This document shows, piece by piece, positions 1 through 9,694 of a stretch of DNA of 64,000 nt. The stretch is from the NCBI GenBank assembly GCA_015143295.1, contig CM026565.1, positions 11,034,041-11,098,040 of the forward strand, in the 5' to 3' direction. This DNA comes from Tetracentron sinense. Taxonomy: Eukaryota; Streptophyta; Magnoliopsida; Trochodendrales; Trochodendraceae. How positions within the stretch are numbered: position 1 is the stretch's first letter; every line of letters begins with the position of its first letter. Made by a program: the position numbers and the translations under genes. The notes under the pieces were generated by a model. It had not been told where the DNA came from. It did not search any database and saw only the letters and a program-made list of their open reading frames with translations.

Positions 1-703
1 ATACATGTGTATGTCCTATATATTAAATGCCTTTATTGTGTGTTGTGTTAATATTATGGTAATCTTATCTCTTTGTGTTTGCCTAAAACTATTTGTTTTA
101 TTTATGAATTATGCTTGTATTTGTCTAAACTTATGCCATATATATACATATACACAATAATTTGTAATTTTACGAAGTATTTTCCATCTATCATCATTTT
201 AGCTTATCTTTGCTTTAAAATAAGTTTGGCTTAAAGTTTCGAGGAGTTTCCATGCGTTTCCAACGTTTCTTGATTTTTTTTAAAGCGTTTTTGTGCTTAT
301 CAATACGTATCCACGATACGTTTCCTAATTTTGACTTACCTACACACACATTAATACCGATATTTTGAACCATGTCCTTAGAATCTTTTATTTTGGATCT
401 TTAAGAAAAATATTACTAGGGGATCCTTATCAAAAATGGCATACAAATACTAACTTTTTATTTTGCTAGGTAAGCTGCTAAGTTTTTCTTCTTCTACCCA
501 AGCCTTATTGGCCAAGGTTTTGAACCCAGATGTGATACCATTTTACAACCAGACCTTACCAACTAAGCATGCACCAATTGGTTATATAGATGTAAATTTG
601 ATAAACAGAAAGACAACACAACTGTAAATCCTAAACCCTAAACTGTAAAGCAATAACTAAGATAGTATGAAATAAATTTCCTAATATTATTTTAGACACT
701 AAC
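1..703 (-). other. Left part of MSR intron 4, with a hAT-like end
   Basis: This is non-coding intron sequence. Around 240-374 it contains decayed repeats of the kind GATACGTATCC and TACCGATATTTTGAACCATG. The same ending recurs near 43972 and 46023 and looks like the terminus of a non-autonomous hAT-type element. Around 480-600 is non-coding sequence with CAAGGTTTTGAACCC, similar to the termini of the hAT element at 14661. No exon of the host gene could be found here. Confidence 0.5.
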
Positions 704-789
704 CTCTTCTCACCGGGTTTGCTTCCCCTGATGTTGGGGACCACAAGTGTCGCCCCTAGATATCTAGCCACTACCACTGCATCAGCTAT
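704..789 (-). CDS. MSR: MSR-like gene, exon 4
   Basis: This 86-nt exon encodes IADAVVVARYLGATLVVPN followed by IRGSKPGEK, plus two bases of the next Arg codon. This is the conserved Rossmann-like strand and helix of GT106/O-fucosyltransferase-type proteins, nearly identical to Arabidopsis MSR as I remember it. The acceptor is TTCCTTACTCAG (AG at 791-790) and the donor GT is at 703-702. The next residues should be NFEDIYD, but no such exon is found in 1-703, so the rest of the gene lies left of the window. The four exons give 132 uninterrupted residues, so the gene looks functional. Confidence 0.92.
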
Positions 790-1632
790 CTGAGTAAGGA
801 AGCCAACCAATGTTCAGGGTTAGAAAAGCACATCCTATTTGCAGAAACATGAACAATCATACAGGTTACAGAAGGAAAAATGAAAAAAACTGCAACAATT
901 TGTATGAATCTGATTCATGAAAAAGACAACAAGAACACCATAATAAGGCTTCTATTATTAGTAAACCTTATTATGGCCAGCGCTATTCCTTGAATCAATT
1001 AACTGAACTTTATTGAGATAAATAAACTTGGTATTCGGTGATGGAAATCCAACTCAGACCTCCCAGACTGCATAATGAAGGAGGAAAAGATGACCCAATG
1101 CTGAAGACTTTAATTAGTTAAAACCAAGCTCCACCTTCACCAAATTAAAGTATACAAAAAGAAGAAAACTCATATGGTCAAACAAATTCCCGGCAGAGTC
1201 CATCAGAAATATCAGTGCATGAAGCCCAACACAAGCTAAACACCATATATGGAAAGGTAAGTCCAGTGGTACCTGATCGGTTACAGTTTACCAATAGTGT
1301 ATCAGAAAACATTGTGCAGTCAGCCATGAATGATCATAACCATCCATTTATTGATTTTAATTAGACCGTTTCCATAGTCTTTTAATGCAGTGAATCAGAT
1401 GGTTATAAGTTTATCACTCTGCAATCAATTTGGTTTCTGGCTTCAGAGATCTCCTAGGTGGAACTACGTAAGTGTTCTTACCTTCATACATGTTAGGTCA
1501 GATATGCTTCCAATGAAAAAAAAAATCAGTTCAAGTAATACAATGGCTTTGTTTTGTTAAATGTCATAAATATAAATTTAAACAAACAAGGAACTCAATC
1601 CATAAAAATCATGTGAAAGTGAGATGGGACAC

Positions 1633-1703
1633 CTGTGAGACATGGTATTCAGGGCCATTTGTCAATGAAAATGTGATGAAACCCCTTGACTTCTCTTCCT
1701 CAT
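1633..1703 (-). CDS. MSR: MSR-like gene, exon 3
   Basis: This 71-nt exon supplies two bases to finish the codon begun in exon 2 (giving Asn) and 23 further codons. The protein includes GFITFSLTNGPEYHVSQ, a hallmark of MSR and related GT106 proteins at the start of the nucleotide-sugar-binding domain. The acceptor AG is at 1705-1704 and the donor GT at 1632-1631; it ends in phase 0. Intron 3 (790-1632, 843 bp) separates it from exon 4, and I see no repeat structure in that intron. Confidence 0.92.
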
Positions 1704-1821
1704 CTATAAGCACACAAAGAATCAAGAAATGACGAAAAAAAAAAGAAAATGCCCAGTTAGCATAAGTTCAATCAACTTCATAATATTATTGATAAGTTCC
1801 TACGAACACAGGAGAACTTAC

Positions 1822-1960
1822 TCAATGCCGGCTTGGTCCAGCAAGGTTTTAGTTCTTGGTCATCTTCCTTCCAAGGCCCTTTAACCACCTTAGTAACAAA
1901 ACTTTGTTCTGTAACTTTTATTTTATCATTATGAACATCCAATGGAACTGGAAGTCTAGC
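1822..1960 (-). CDS. MSR: MSR-like gene, exon 2
   Basis: This 139-nt exon follows the giant first intron. It starts in phase 0 after an acceptor ending TTTCCTTAG (AG at 1962-1961), with a branch-point-like CTAAT upstream. It ends in phase 1 before a GTAAGT donor at 1821-1816. The 46 codons are open and include KGPWKEDDQELKPCWTKP, which matches the conserved GPW-ED-LKPCW block of MSR proteins just before the glycosyltransferase-like domain. The next intron (1704-1821) is only 118 bp, a normal plant size, so only intron 1 is swollen. Confidence 0.9.
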
Positions 1961-1984
1961 CTAAGGAAATATGTGGAACCGTAT

Positions 1985-2225
1985 TAGTTGGTACTCAATA
2001 AAGATTCACTTCCTAGCAATTAAAAATAAAAATAAAAAGTAAAGTTTATTTATTCATATGAACACCATTAAAACTTCAACAAGCAAATTAATCCCATCGC
2101 AACTAGACAAAGTATATCAAGAGAAAAAAATAACAAAAACAGTTGATACTCATTAAAGATTCACTTCCTTACAATTAAACAAAGTAGAATTTATTAAATC
2201 CTATCAACTCCATTGGAAAAACACA
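1985..2225. repeat. Degenerate direct duplication in the old intron
   Basis: A segment starting GTTGGTACTCAATAAAGATT near 1988 recurs, diverged, near 2150 as GTTGATACTCATTAAAGATT. Both are followed by CACTTCCT and an A-rich tract, so the spacing is about 160 bp. The rest of 1961-2490 is AT-rich intron with no gene. Confidence 0.6.
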
Positions 2226-2493
2226 AAGAAGAATGTTTATCCTACTGCAACTAGAGAAATTATAGTTAAAAGAACCAAACAGGAAACCATCACCAACTGA
2301 AAAGACTCCATTCAATATTACAGAAAATAAAATTAAGATCAATTAAAATACTTAATCTTACGGAAAGATACATATGCACTGCAATCAAATAGGAGAAAGT
2401 GAGAAAACTATAATAAATAATAACAAACGAAAAATCACGCAGACTTGCAGTTGCAGAGACACTTAATTGTTACCACAGATTAACAAGGGGGTC

Positions 2494-2780
2494 GTCTTGA
2501 GCTTCTTAAAAGTGTGATTAGTTTCCTTCTGTTCTGGGGAGGTGTTTTCCTCATTCCGAAAGCCACTGTTATCTCTATTGAAAGGCCGATGGCGAGATTT
2601 TTGTGGGGAGGCCCTAGCTTATGCAGGGGTACTCCTAAGGTTGCTTGGAAGGCTAATTACAATCCTAAGGAAAGGTGGGTTCAGTCTTAGAAGGGTGGCC
2701 AACTGGAATCACAGGGCTTTAATCCGGAGGATTTGAGAAATTACTAACCACAATATTTCTTTACTAGCGAAAACTCCGTG
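2494..2780 (+). pseudogene. LINE (L1-type) reverse transcriptase fragment
   Basis: The plus strand encodes pieces resembling the region after the RT domain of plant L1 LINEs. Visible are a stretch like PKATVISIERPMARFLWGG followed by KVAWKAN, then RRVANWNHRALIRR in another frame. The usual family text is R-FLWGG---KVAW----PK--GGLG-RR--DWN-AL. The fragment is under 300 bp, frameshifted between these two blocks, and has no visible poly(A) tail or target duplication. Confidence 0.7.
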
Positions 2781-2830
2781 CGATGCATGGGAGGCTAGAA
2801 GATTTAAATTAAACTAAATTAAATGTAAGA

Positions 2831-3082
2831 ATTTAATATAAGGCCGAAGCTCTGCTTCAACGCGTTGAAGCAGAGCTCCCCTTTTTCATTATATTGATGC
2901 CAGTAGTATAATTGTGGGAGAACAACATTATTTCTGTCTTTTCTACTGATTACAGAATTGCCACCGTGCTTTGAATTGCAATGGGGAGCACTGCTTCAAG
3001 CCACCGAGCTTTGCATTGAAATGGAGAGCTCTGCTTCACGCATTGAAGCAGTGCTCCGGCTCATATTTAAACATTTAATATA
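2831..3082. mobile_element. Palindrome-ended MITE, possibly Mutator-like
   Basis: A perfect 30-bp palindrome lies at 2848-2877, with centre AACGCGTT and ends AGCTCTGCTT / AAGCAGAGCT. A related imperfect palindrome lies near 3029-3058. The two ends are therefore inverted copies of each other over about 40 bp. The element is flanked by the direct repeat ATTTAATATA (2831-2840 and 3073-3082), long enough for a Mutator-like duplication. The inverted repeats are not exactly flush with that repeat, so the superfamily is uncertain. No coding capacity. Confidence 0.55.
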
Positions 3083-3596
3083 ATACTTGTAAAAACGTAT
3101 TTTTCCATTTCAAAAAAAGATATATTTCCTTTTTATATTTTGTATTGCTCATGCTTAGCTGGTCAGTAACGAGTCATTCAGCCCTTAGTTGCCACATTGG
3201 GTTGGGGGTTTCACATTAGAGTGTTGTGTCTATCAAATCATTAAGGAAAACTTTTACCAATGGAAGTCTTTTTCTCAATTTAAAATTATAATTGATTTTA
3301 GATTTTCAAGGATTTATTTCTAAAAATAATAAAAGGAACAACTTAAATGACTACATTTCATGTTTATTTTAATGAGTTTTTATAATAATTTAGTCCCTAT
3401 TATTTCGTAAGTGTAGCATTAAAAAGAGACATGGGTAAGTCTTTTATTACCCATGAGAGATGATTAAGTTGAAGCATAAATATTAGAGGATTTAATCATT
3501 ACTATAAAGAAGAGACGGGAGAGGGAGTTAGGAAGATAAGTTTCATAAATGATGGGGCGATGGGGAGGAAGACACATGGGAGAGGAAGAGATGCTC
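3083..3596. other. Intron sequence without recognised features
   Basis: AT-rich single-copy-looking sequence between the palindromic MITE and the first solo LTR. I see no gene, repeat array or RNA gene. Its last five bases (TGCTC, 3592-3596) are the left copy of the family-A target duplication. Confidence 0.5.
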
Positions 3597-4429
3597 TGTG
3601 ACGTCCCGAACCCGCGGCTGGGAAATCAATTTCCAAGACGCGTGCTCGTTCGTCATAGCCACGCATGCGGAAGACTTTACCCGCGAAAATGCAGAGATTT
3701 TTCAACTTTTCTGATGAGCTTACATAAGCAGTAACAACCGGTCATCACAATAACCCATCATAAGCAAATACGTTACCTCACTGGCTATAATAGCCGTTAC
3801 TTTTGGCGCCACAATTGCGTCGGTACACTTTCAGAATTCATCGAGTATAACTCCTTACCAATCGGCAACTGCTTCCAAATCTGAAGAGATAAAATGAGAA
3901 GAGTGAGCTATAGAGCTCAGCAAAATCCACAATCCATCTAGGCTATTTTCCACCTAGTAACAATCATCATCATCAATAACGATATAGTGTTGCAATACAA
4001 TTCTCATATTATAATAATATATAATCTCGTAATCCGTGACCCGAGGACACTCAGGACTATTTCATCCTATTTCGAGGTTCCCAACCTCAATTTCCAAGTT
4101 CATCCAATCATCATCTACACCACTAGGTTACCATCCCAGACAACCGCTCACACTCTATCCTTGAGTCCGCAGACTCAATCAACTGGCCTTCGCTCGTATT
4201 TAACCAGAGTTCATAGACGCAATATCCAAGTTAGAGTTCGTAGACTCGCTATCCATTTCCAAATCTGTTAATATTAATTTTGTTACCATGGCGTCCCATA
4301 CCCCCATGATAACTATTGAGATCAACCGGGCTTACACCCAATGAAATCAAACCTTGAGTCCTTAGACTCCGTACAACCTTGAGTCCATAGACTCGATACA
4401 TAATCCGGTCCTTCACCCGCTAGAACCAA

Positions 4430-5240
4430 CACAATCGTCTGATCTCAGTCACGGTAAGGAACTCTAGCCTCACGGCATCTCCATCAGACAACACAAACAT
4501 CTGACTCAGCCACGGTGGAGAATTCTATCCTCACAGCATATCTATCAGATCACAGACAACACAACCATCTGACTCAGTCACGGTACAGACGGCATATCTA
4601 TCAGAGGCATCACAACCTACTGACTCAGCCTCGGTACGGCATATCTATCAGATAATATAACCATCTGACTCAGCCACGGTACGGACGGCATATCTATCAG
4701 AGGCATCATAACCTACTGACTCAGCATCGGTACGGCATATCTATCAGATAACACAACCATCTGACTCAGCCACGGTGGGGACTTCTATCCTCACGGCATA
4801 TCTATCAGATAACACAACCATCTGCCTCAGCCACGGTGGGGACTTCTATCCTCACGGCATATCTATCAGATAACACAACCATCTGACTCAGCCACGGTAC
4901 GGACGGCATATCTATCAGAGGCATCACAACCTACTGACTCAGCCTCGGTACGGCATATCTATCAGATAACACAACCATCTGACTCAGCCACAGTGGGGAC
5001 TTCTATCCTCACGGCATATCTATCAGATAACACAACCATCTGACTCAGCCACGGTACGGACGGCATATCTATCAGAGGCATCACCACCTACTGACTCAGC
5101 CTCAGTACGGCATATCTATCAGATAATACAACCATCTGACTCAGCCACGGTACGGACGGCATATCTATCAGAGGCATCACAACCTACTGACTCCGCCTCG
5201 GTACGGCATATCTATCAGATAACACAACCATCTGTTCTCC
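4430..5240. repeat. Tandem repeats inside LTR A1
   Basis: About 800 bp consist of alternating short units built around CATCTGACTCAGCCACGGTA and CGGCATATCTATCAGA, each recurring roughly ten times in a higher-order pattern of about 95-175 bp. The array expanded within this LTR copy: A2 and A3 carry arrays of different sequence at comparable positions. An ORF crossing such repeats should not be read as a gene. Confidence 0.8.
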
Positions 5241-5931
5241 AATGACCTAGTCAAAGAGGATCTATGGATATCAAATCCACCCACTCTCGACTATCAGTCA
5301 TAGAGGATTATACTTTAACCCGGGTTAGGTTTTCTAACCATAGGTTAACCCCAGTTAACCCAAGCCTCGCTTGGTTAACTGAAATACTCGGACCTTGCGC
5401 CCATGAACCAAATCCAGTAACACCCCGTCCCGTTAGGGAACATTTCCAGACTAATGGATGTGTTCATAACCTTATACGACCTGCAAAACAACTTTTCGAC
5501 ATCCTAGGGTGATGATACAATTTACCCGGGACCCGATCTGGGCTCCCTGAAAGTCCACATAACATCACAACATCACATAGGGGTTTCCGACCCTTTTCCC
5601 ATCCACCCCTTTTACACAGTGAGTCTAAATCCGGTTTGAGACCCGAGACCGAAGGCTACACCCCTCTACTCATTTTCCACGCACAACCACCTTCCCATAA
5701 TATATCCACAGGACCTGTAGAGCCCCGGACCTTTTCACATTTAATGCATGACACTTTCGTTTGCCATTTTGCCTTTAAAGAGGTATAATTAATAAATAAG
5801 GAAGAAATTGGAAATTCCAAAATGTCAGAAATGTTCCTTTTCGAAGTACGAACCCAACGCAAGTTGAATCGTCGAAATCGGACGAACGAGTCAAAAGATA
5901 TGGCCAAAACAGTCTGGACCTGCAGGTAATC

Positions 5932-6312
5932 GTAGCTCGGAAGGCACTAAGGACGTAGCTCGGAAGGCACTAAGGACGTAGCTCGGAAGGCGCTAAGGAC
6001 GTAGCTCTAGCTCTGATAACGAGTACGTTGTACAGCTCACAACGTGTACATTGTGCATCCGTCGTGCAACAGACAACGTGTGCGTTGTACAGCAAACAAC
6101 GAGTACGTTGTACAGCTCACAACGGGTACGTTGTACATAAGACAACGGACAACGAGCTCAGCACCATGCACAGCACAACGTGTTTGGCACTGTTCACAGC
6201 ACAACGTGTTTGGCACTGTTCACAGCACAACGTGTTCAGCACTGTTCACAGCACAACGTGTTCAGCACTGTTCACAGCACAACGTGTTTGGCACTGTTCA
6301 CAGCTCAACGTG
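5932..6312. repeat. Tandem repeats in LTR B1: 23-bp units, then ACAACGT units
   Basis: At 5932-6008 the unit GTAGCTCGGAAGGCACTAAG plus GAC occurs three times at a 23-bp period. From 6025 to 6312 there is an array of ACAACGTGT/ACGTTGTAC motifs, which are inverted copies of each other. It includes five copies of a 26-bp unit containing GGCACTGTTCACAGCACAAC. Overlapping 89- and 132-codon ORFs here only read through the repeats. Confidence 0.8.
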
Positions 6313-7244
6313 ATCAGTACTCGCGTTTTTGCAGAAAATTTCAGTAAGGGTATTATGGTCTTTTGGTCGGTTTACTCTCACCTTAAGAGTCTTGCCCGAG
6401 CCTTTAGGTCATCATTCGACACTTAGAGAGTTTGAGAGAATAGGAGAAAGGGGAGAAGGCGATTCCAACCTAGGGTTTTTCTGTGAAAGAGAAATCAAAG
6501 GGTTTTGAGACCCTAGATCACTTCAAGTCCGGTTTTTCTCCAAGATCACGGCTCAAGCACTCGTGGAGAGCGTTCCTCAAGCTAGGGCAGCACCTCACGG
6601 TCGTTTTTGGAAGGGGATTTCTTCCTCACTTGATCAAGGTCGGTACTTCTTACTACCCTCCTAGTTATAGCTTCCCTTTTTCCTTTGTTTCTCCTTGTTT
6701 TCCTTCATTTATATGTGTTATGAGATTGGTGGTATGAATGACGAATGGAGATGGATGTTGGCGAATGGATGCCGTGTGGATGATGTGATGAACGAATGGG
6801 AAAGGGCATTGTACTAATAATGACCATACAAGTGTGATGTGAGCATAACCCACCTAGAAAAGCATGATCTAGGTTTAAGTGAATAATGAACACACCCCAT
6901 GTTTGATGAAATGCCAAGGTGAACAAATAAATGATAAATTTAGGGAACCCATGCTTAATTGCTCTTGAAATTTGTTAGGGTTCATGATAGTGTGTTTCTT
7001 ACATTTCTTAAAATGTGTAGATTATTACTCACTTAAATTGTTATATGCTATGCTTTGTGAATTACACCAAATTGCCATATTTAATTCCAAATGCAAGTAT
7101 GCACACGATCTCACGAGCACGCATGAAATGACGTGATTTACCGATGTTTTAAGTATGGGACGTAGAGGTGGGGCATATCCTAAGATATGTTTCACTTCGC
7201 TTTTGACAAGGGCAAGACAATCATGCATTTCATAGGGAAAGGTC

Positions 7245-7565
7245 TCCCACCCCCTCGCATGACATGCATAGCATCGCATGACACGCATAACATAGCATGG
7301 CATGACACGCATAGCATAGCATCACATGACACGCATAACTCTGCATGGCATTACACGCATGGATGCTAGTTGCGACGGGCTATGAACGGCAACTAGGCAT
7401 TCACATTCCGCATGGATGCTAGTTGCGACAGGCTATGAACGGCAACTAGGCATTCACATTCAGCATGGATGCTAGTTGCGACGGGCTATGAACGGCAACT
7501 AGGCATACCCATCTGCATATAAGGTACTAGTTGCGACGGATTATGAACGGCGACTAGGCATGTGA
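7245..7565. repeat. Two further tandem arrays in LTR B1
   Basis: From about 7245 to 7360 the sequence is a run of GCATGACACGCATA-like units. From 7362 to 7565 a unit of about 58 bp, starting CATGGATGCTAGTTGCGACG and ending GGCAACTAGGCATTCACATT, occurs four times, the last one diverged. The 7245-7360 run continues weakly near 7600-7650. No coding function is apparent. Confidence 0.8.
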
Positions 7566-7874
7566 ACATGTTTAAATTATGAACAAGCAAGCATAATACT
7601 CGCATGATATGCATGACATGACATGGCACGCATGATGCAAGCATGACAAGCATGACACGGTTAACAAGTTCCCAATCACGCAAAGGGTATTTCAAGTCAA
7701 GTCAAGTGCACGATGTTTTCAAGGGTTTTATCAGTCTTTTTGAATGCAAACATGAATATAAATTGCTTTACTTCCTTGCATGATATAAATTGTTCCTGCT
7801 CTATATATGCAATTGGTTTCCTACTTTATGTATGCTATCTGTATACTATGACTATTGGTTAGTATCTAGTACCC

Positions 7875-8022
7875 GCTGAGTATTCCATGCTCAGCCGTAC
7901 TTCTTATGTCGGCAGGTTCTGAGGGAGCTGCTGCTCCATTTGATGTTTGTGCTCCTGGTCCATGGGTGGAGGAGGAGTACGTCAAGGAGCCTTTGGAGGA
8001 ACCTCCCGTAGAGGGTTATTAG
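7875..8022 (+). other. Conserved hairpin and coding-like patch in LTR B1
   Basis: A hairpin with GCTGAG (7875-7880) and CTCAGC (7890-7895) is followed by an ATG at 7906 and a 38-codon frame ending at 8022. The frame contains FDVCAPGPWVE and VKEP. The diverged LTR B2 has the same hairpin (35024-35045) and, after the same ATGTCGGCAGGT, a frame with FDICAPGPWVE and VKEP. Differences in the shared part fall mostly at third codon positions. This suggests selection on a short peptide or exon in the parent family, though it may be chance or RNA-level constraint. Confidence 0.5.
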
Positions 8023-8865
8023 TAGGTGGTGTTAGATTCTGAGTGGATTAGCTGTGGGTGAGCATGAGTGATTATATCCATGTATTTTGGCGGGCATGTC
8101 CGCACTTTCTTTGTTTGTGTTCTTTGTATTAACTTGGACCATGTGTATATACTTAAAGGTTGTTAGACTTCCGCTGTGTTTTATAGTTATGTTTCCGCTG
8201 TCATCCTCTATTGTATATGCTCTGTGGGTTTTTGCAGGTTGATTTAAGGTTAGGTCACGTCGCCAAAGTATCCTAACTCCTAGGGGGTATTTTGGGGCGT
8301 TACAGGACCCTTTTCCATTAACGCGCATACATTTCACATAAAGAATATAGCAAATAACAAGAAAAAAAGAAGAGATGGAAGGGGTTTTTATCTCTTTCAC
8401 GCACTTCGTGGCGTCTAGGGCTAAAACGGACACTGCCAACGCGCTCGGGAGGACGATCAACCTCAAGGTGAAGCTCCTTGCCCTCACACCTTCACTTTCT
8501 CTCTCTAGATTTCCCCCATTTCTCTCTCTACACGTTGATCGAGGCACCGGGGAAGAAAATAAATGTCGCCAACGCGTTCCCCACGATAATTAACCCTAGG
8601 GTAGAGCGCATGCAACTTTCTCTCTCCACTTTCTCTCTCCTCCTTTTTCTCTCACTTTACACGCCAAACGAGACACCGGGGAGAAAATCAGACGCCGCCA
8701 ACGTGTCGGGAGCGTCGCAATATGTCAAGGTGGACCTCCCTTTTTTTTTCTCTTCTTTCTCTCTCCTCTTGTCTCTTTCCTCTCTTTCTCTCTCTACTTT
8801 CTCTCTCTAGAAAGGGAGTTGGCAGAACTCCCCCACTGTTGCAAAATGTGAGAATGAAGGGTTTG

Positions 8866-8882
8866 GCCCCCTATTTATAAAT
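8866..8882 (-). promoter_or_regulatory. TATA-like element of LTR A1
   Basis: On the minus strand the LTR reads TTTATAAATAGGGGGCC, a TATA box at the position where LTR A2 has TATATAAATGGGGGCC (about 26048). Conservation between two copies supports it as the old LTR promoter. Being in the same orientation as the host gene, it could start sense transcripts within intron 1. Confidence 0.5.
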
Positions 8883-9694
8883 CAAAGGTCATGTGCCATG
8901 CACATGACCACCATTAATGGTCCTGTTGACCAAGTCAACGATTTGACCATTTGACTATTATTCCGTATTTCTCACCTATACAGCCTCTAAAACCCTACTT
9001 CATGATGCCCGATTATGACGAAACTTTAGGTGACCGAACTTGGGACAGTCCGACACCTGCTGTAGAAATTTCAGAGAAAAATACTGTGTTTTGACAGTCA
9101 AAAGTAAGTTTGGACGAAAATTGCAAAACCCACTAATTTCCTGATTTCGGACACAAAACAGGCCACCATTTCTTCGTTTAAGATAACTAACTGCCGAGGC
9201 GAAAGACATTAGTCCCCACAGCCGACTGGCACGCATTAGTACCAGCGGCACGGATTTCTATTAAGATCCCCAACAAATATTGGGTCCCACTTAATTTCTG
9301 GAAATTTCTCATTTTTCTCAATTTTATCACACATAATGGCCCTGCGGTCCCGCGAAATGATACCGGATGGAACCAATATGATAGGATTGTGTCCCGGCAG
9401 TCGACCGGCACACTGTGTGCGATTTTCGCGAAAAGATACTGAGATTTCCTCGATGCACTTCAATCCCGAGCAAAACTCACTTTTTATTAATTTAACAAAC
9501 ACTCAAGTATTTAAACGCAGTTAAGGACCAAAAAACACAATTTTATTATTTAAAATTCCGGGGCTTTAGATGCTCCATATATAATGAGAAGAGGGGAAGA
9601 ACCGTATCTACCATTCTCTACAACCATCTCCCTTAAACATTATTAATTATTTATTTATTTAATAAGATGCTTAGTGGAGTTGAAGTGGGGTTCA

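Larger units (their letters stand above)
5716..8304 (+). mobile_element. Solo LTR B1 inserted into LTR A1
   Basis: The 2,589-bp LTR begins TGTAGAGCCCCGGACC and ends TTTTGGGGCGTTACA. It is flanked by a perfect 5-bp duplication GGACC (5711-5715 and 8305-8309). No internal retroelement region is present, so it is a solo LTR. It shares its ends and several inner blocks with B2 (19272-35491), including the bases around CTGCAGGT-type sequence near 5920, the GCTGAG hairpin at 7875 and the conserved patch at 7906. It inserted after A1. Confidence 0.87.
3597..9570 (-). mobile_element. Solo LTR A1 (large Gypsy-type LTR), split by solo LTR B1
   Basis: The minus-strand LTR runs from the complement of its 3' end (TGTGACGTCCCGAACC at 3597) to the complement of its 5' end (AAAATTCCGGGG...TAGA, ending 9570). 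It is flanked by a perfect 5-bp duplication TGCTC (3592-3596 and 9571-9575). Removing the nested 2,589-bp B1 and its duplicated five bases leaves about 3.38 kb. The ends match copies A2 and A3 (TGTAACG.CCC...GGGGCGTGACA). There is no internal coding region, so it is a solo LTR left by recombination. Large tandem-repeat-rich LTRs with such ends suggest a Tekay/Del-type chromovirus; this lineage call is inference. Confidence 0.85.

Noticed and set aside
2542-2736. Small independent gene of 64 codons
   Set aside because: The text RRVANWNHRALIRR and the neighbouring frame show it is a LINE fragment.
4430-5240. CRISPR-like regular array (CATATCTATCAGA repeats)
   Set aside because: The units are contiguous and the 'spacers' are themselves repeats. 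It lies inside a plant LTR, and there are no cas genes.
6028-6426. Overlapping 132- and 89-codon ORFs on the plus strand
   Set aside because: They read through ACAACGT/GGCACTGTTCACAGC tandem repeats in LTR B1. The same repeat is open in two frames, as expected for periodic DNA, with no homology to a protein.
7362-7565. Regular 58-bp repeats resembling a CRISPR or satellite
   Set aside because: Only four head-to-tail copies within LTR B1; no unique spacers.
8032-8547. 171-codon minus-strand ORF across the B1/A1 border
   Set aside because: It spans the nested-insertion junction (8304/8310), so it cannot be an ancestral gene, and it has no recognisable domain.
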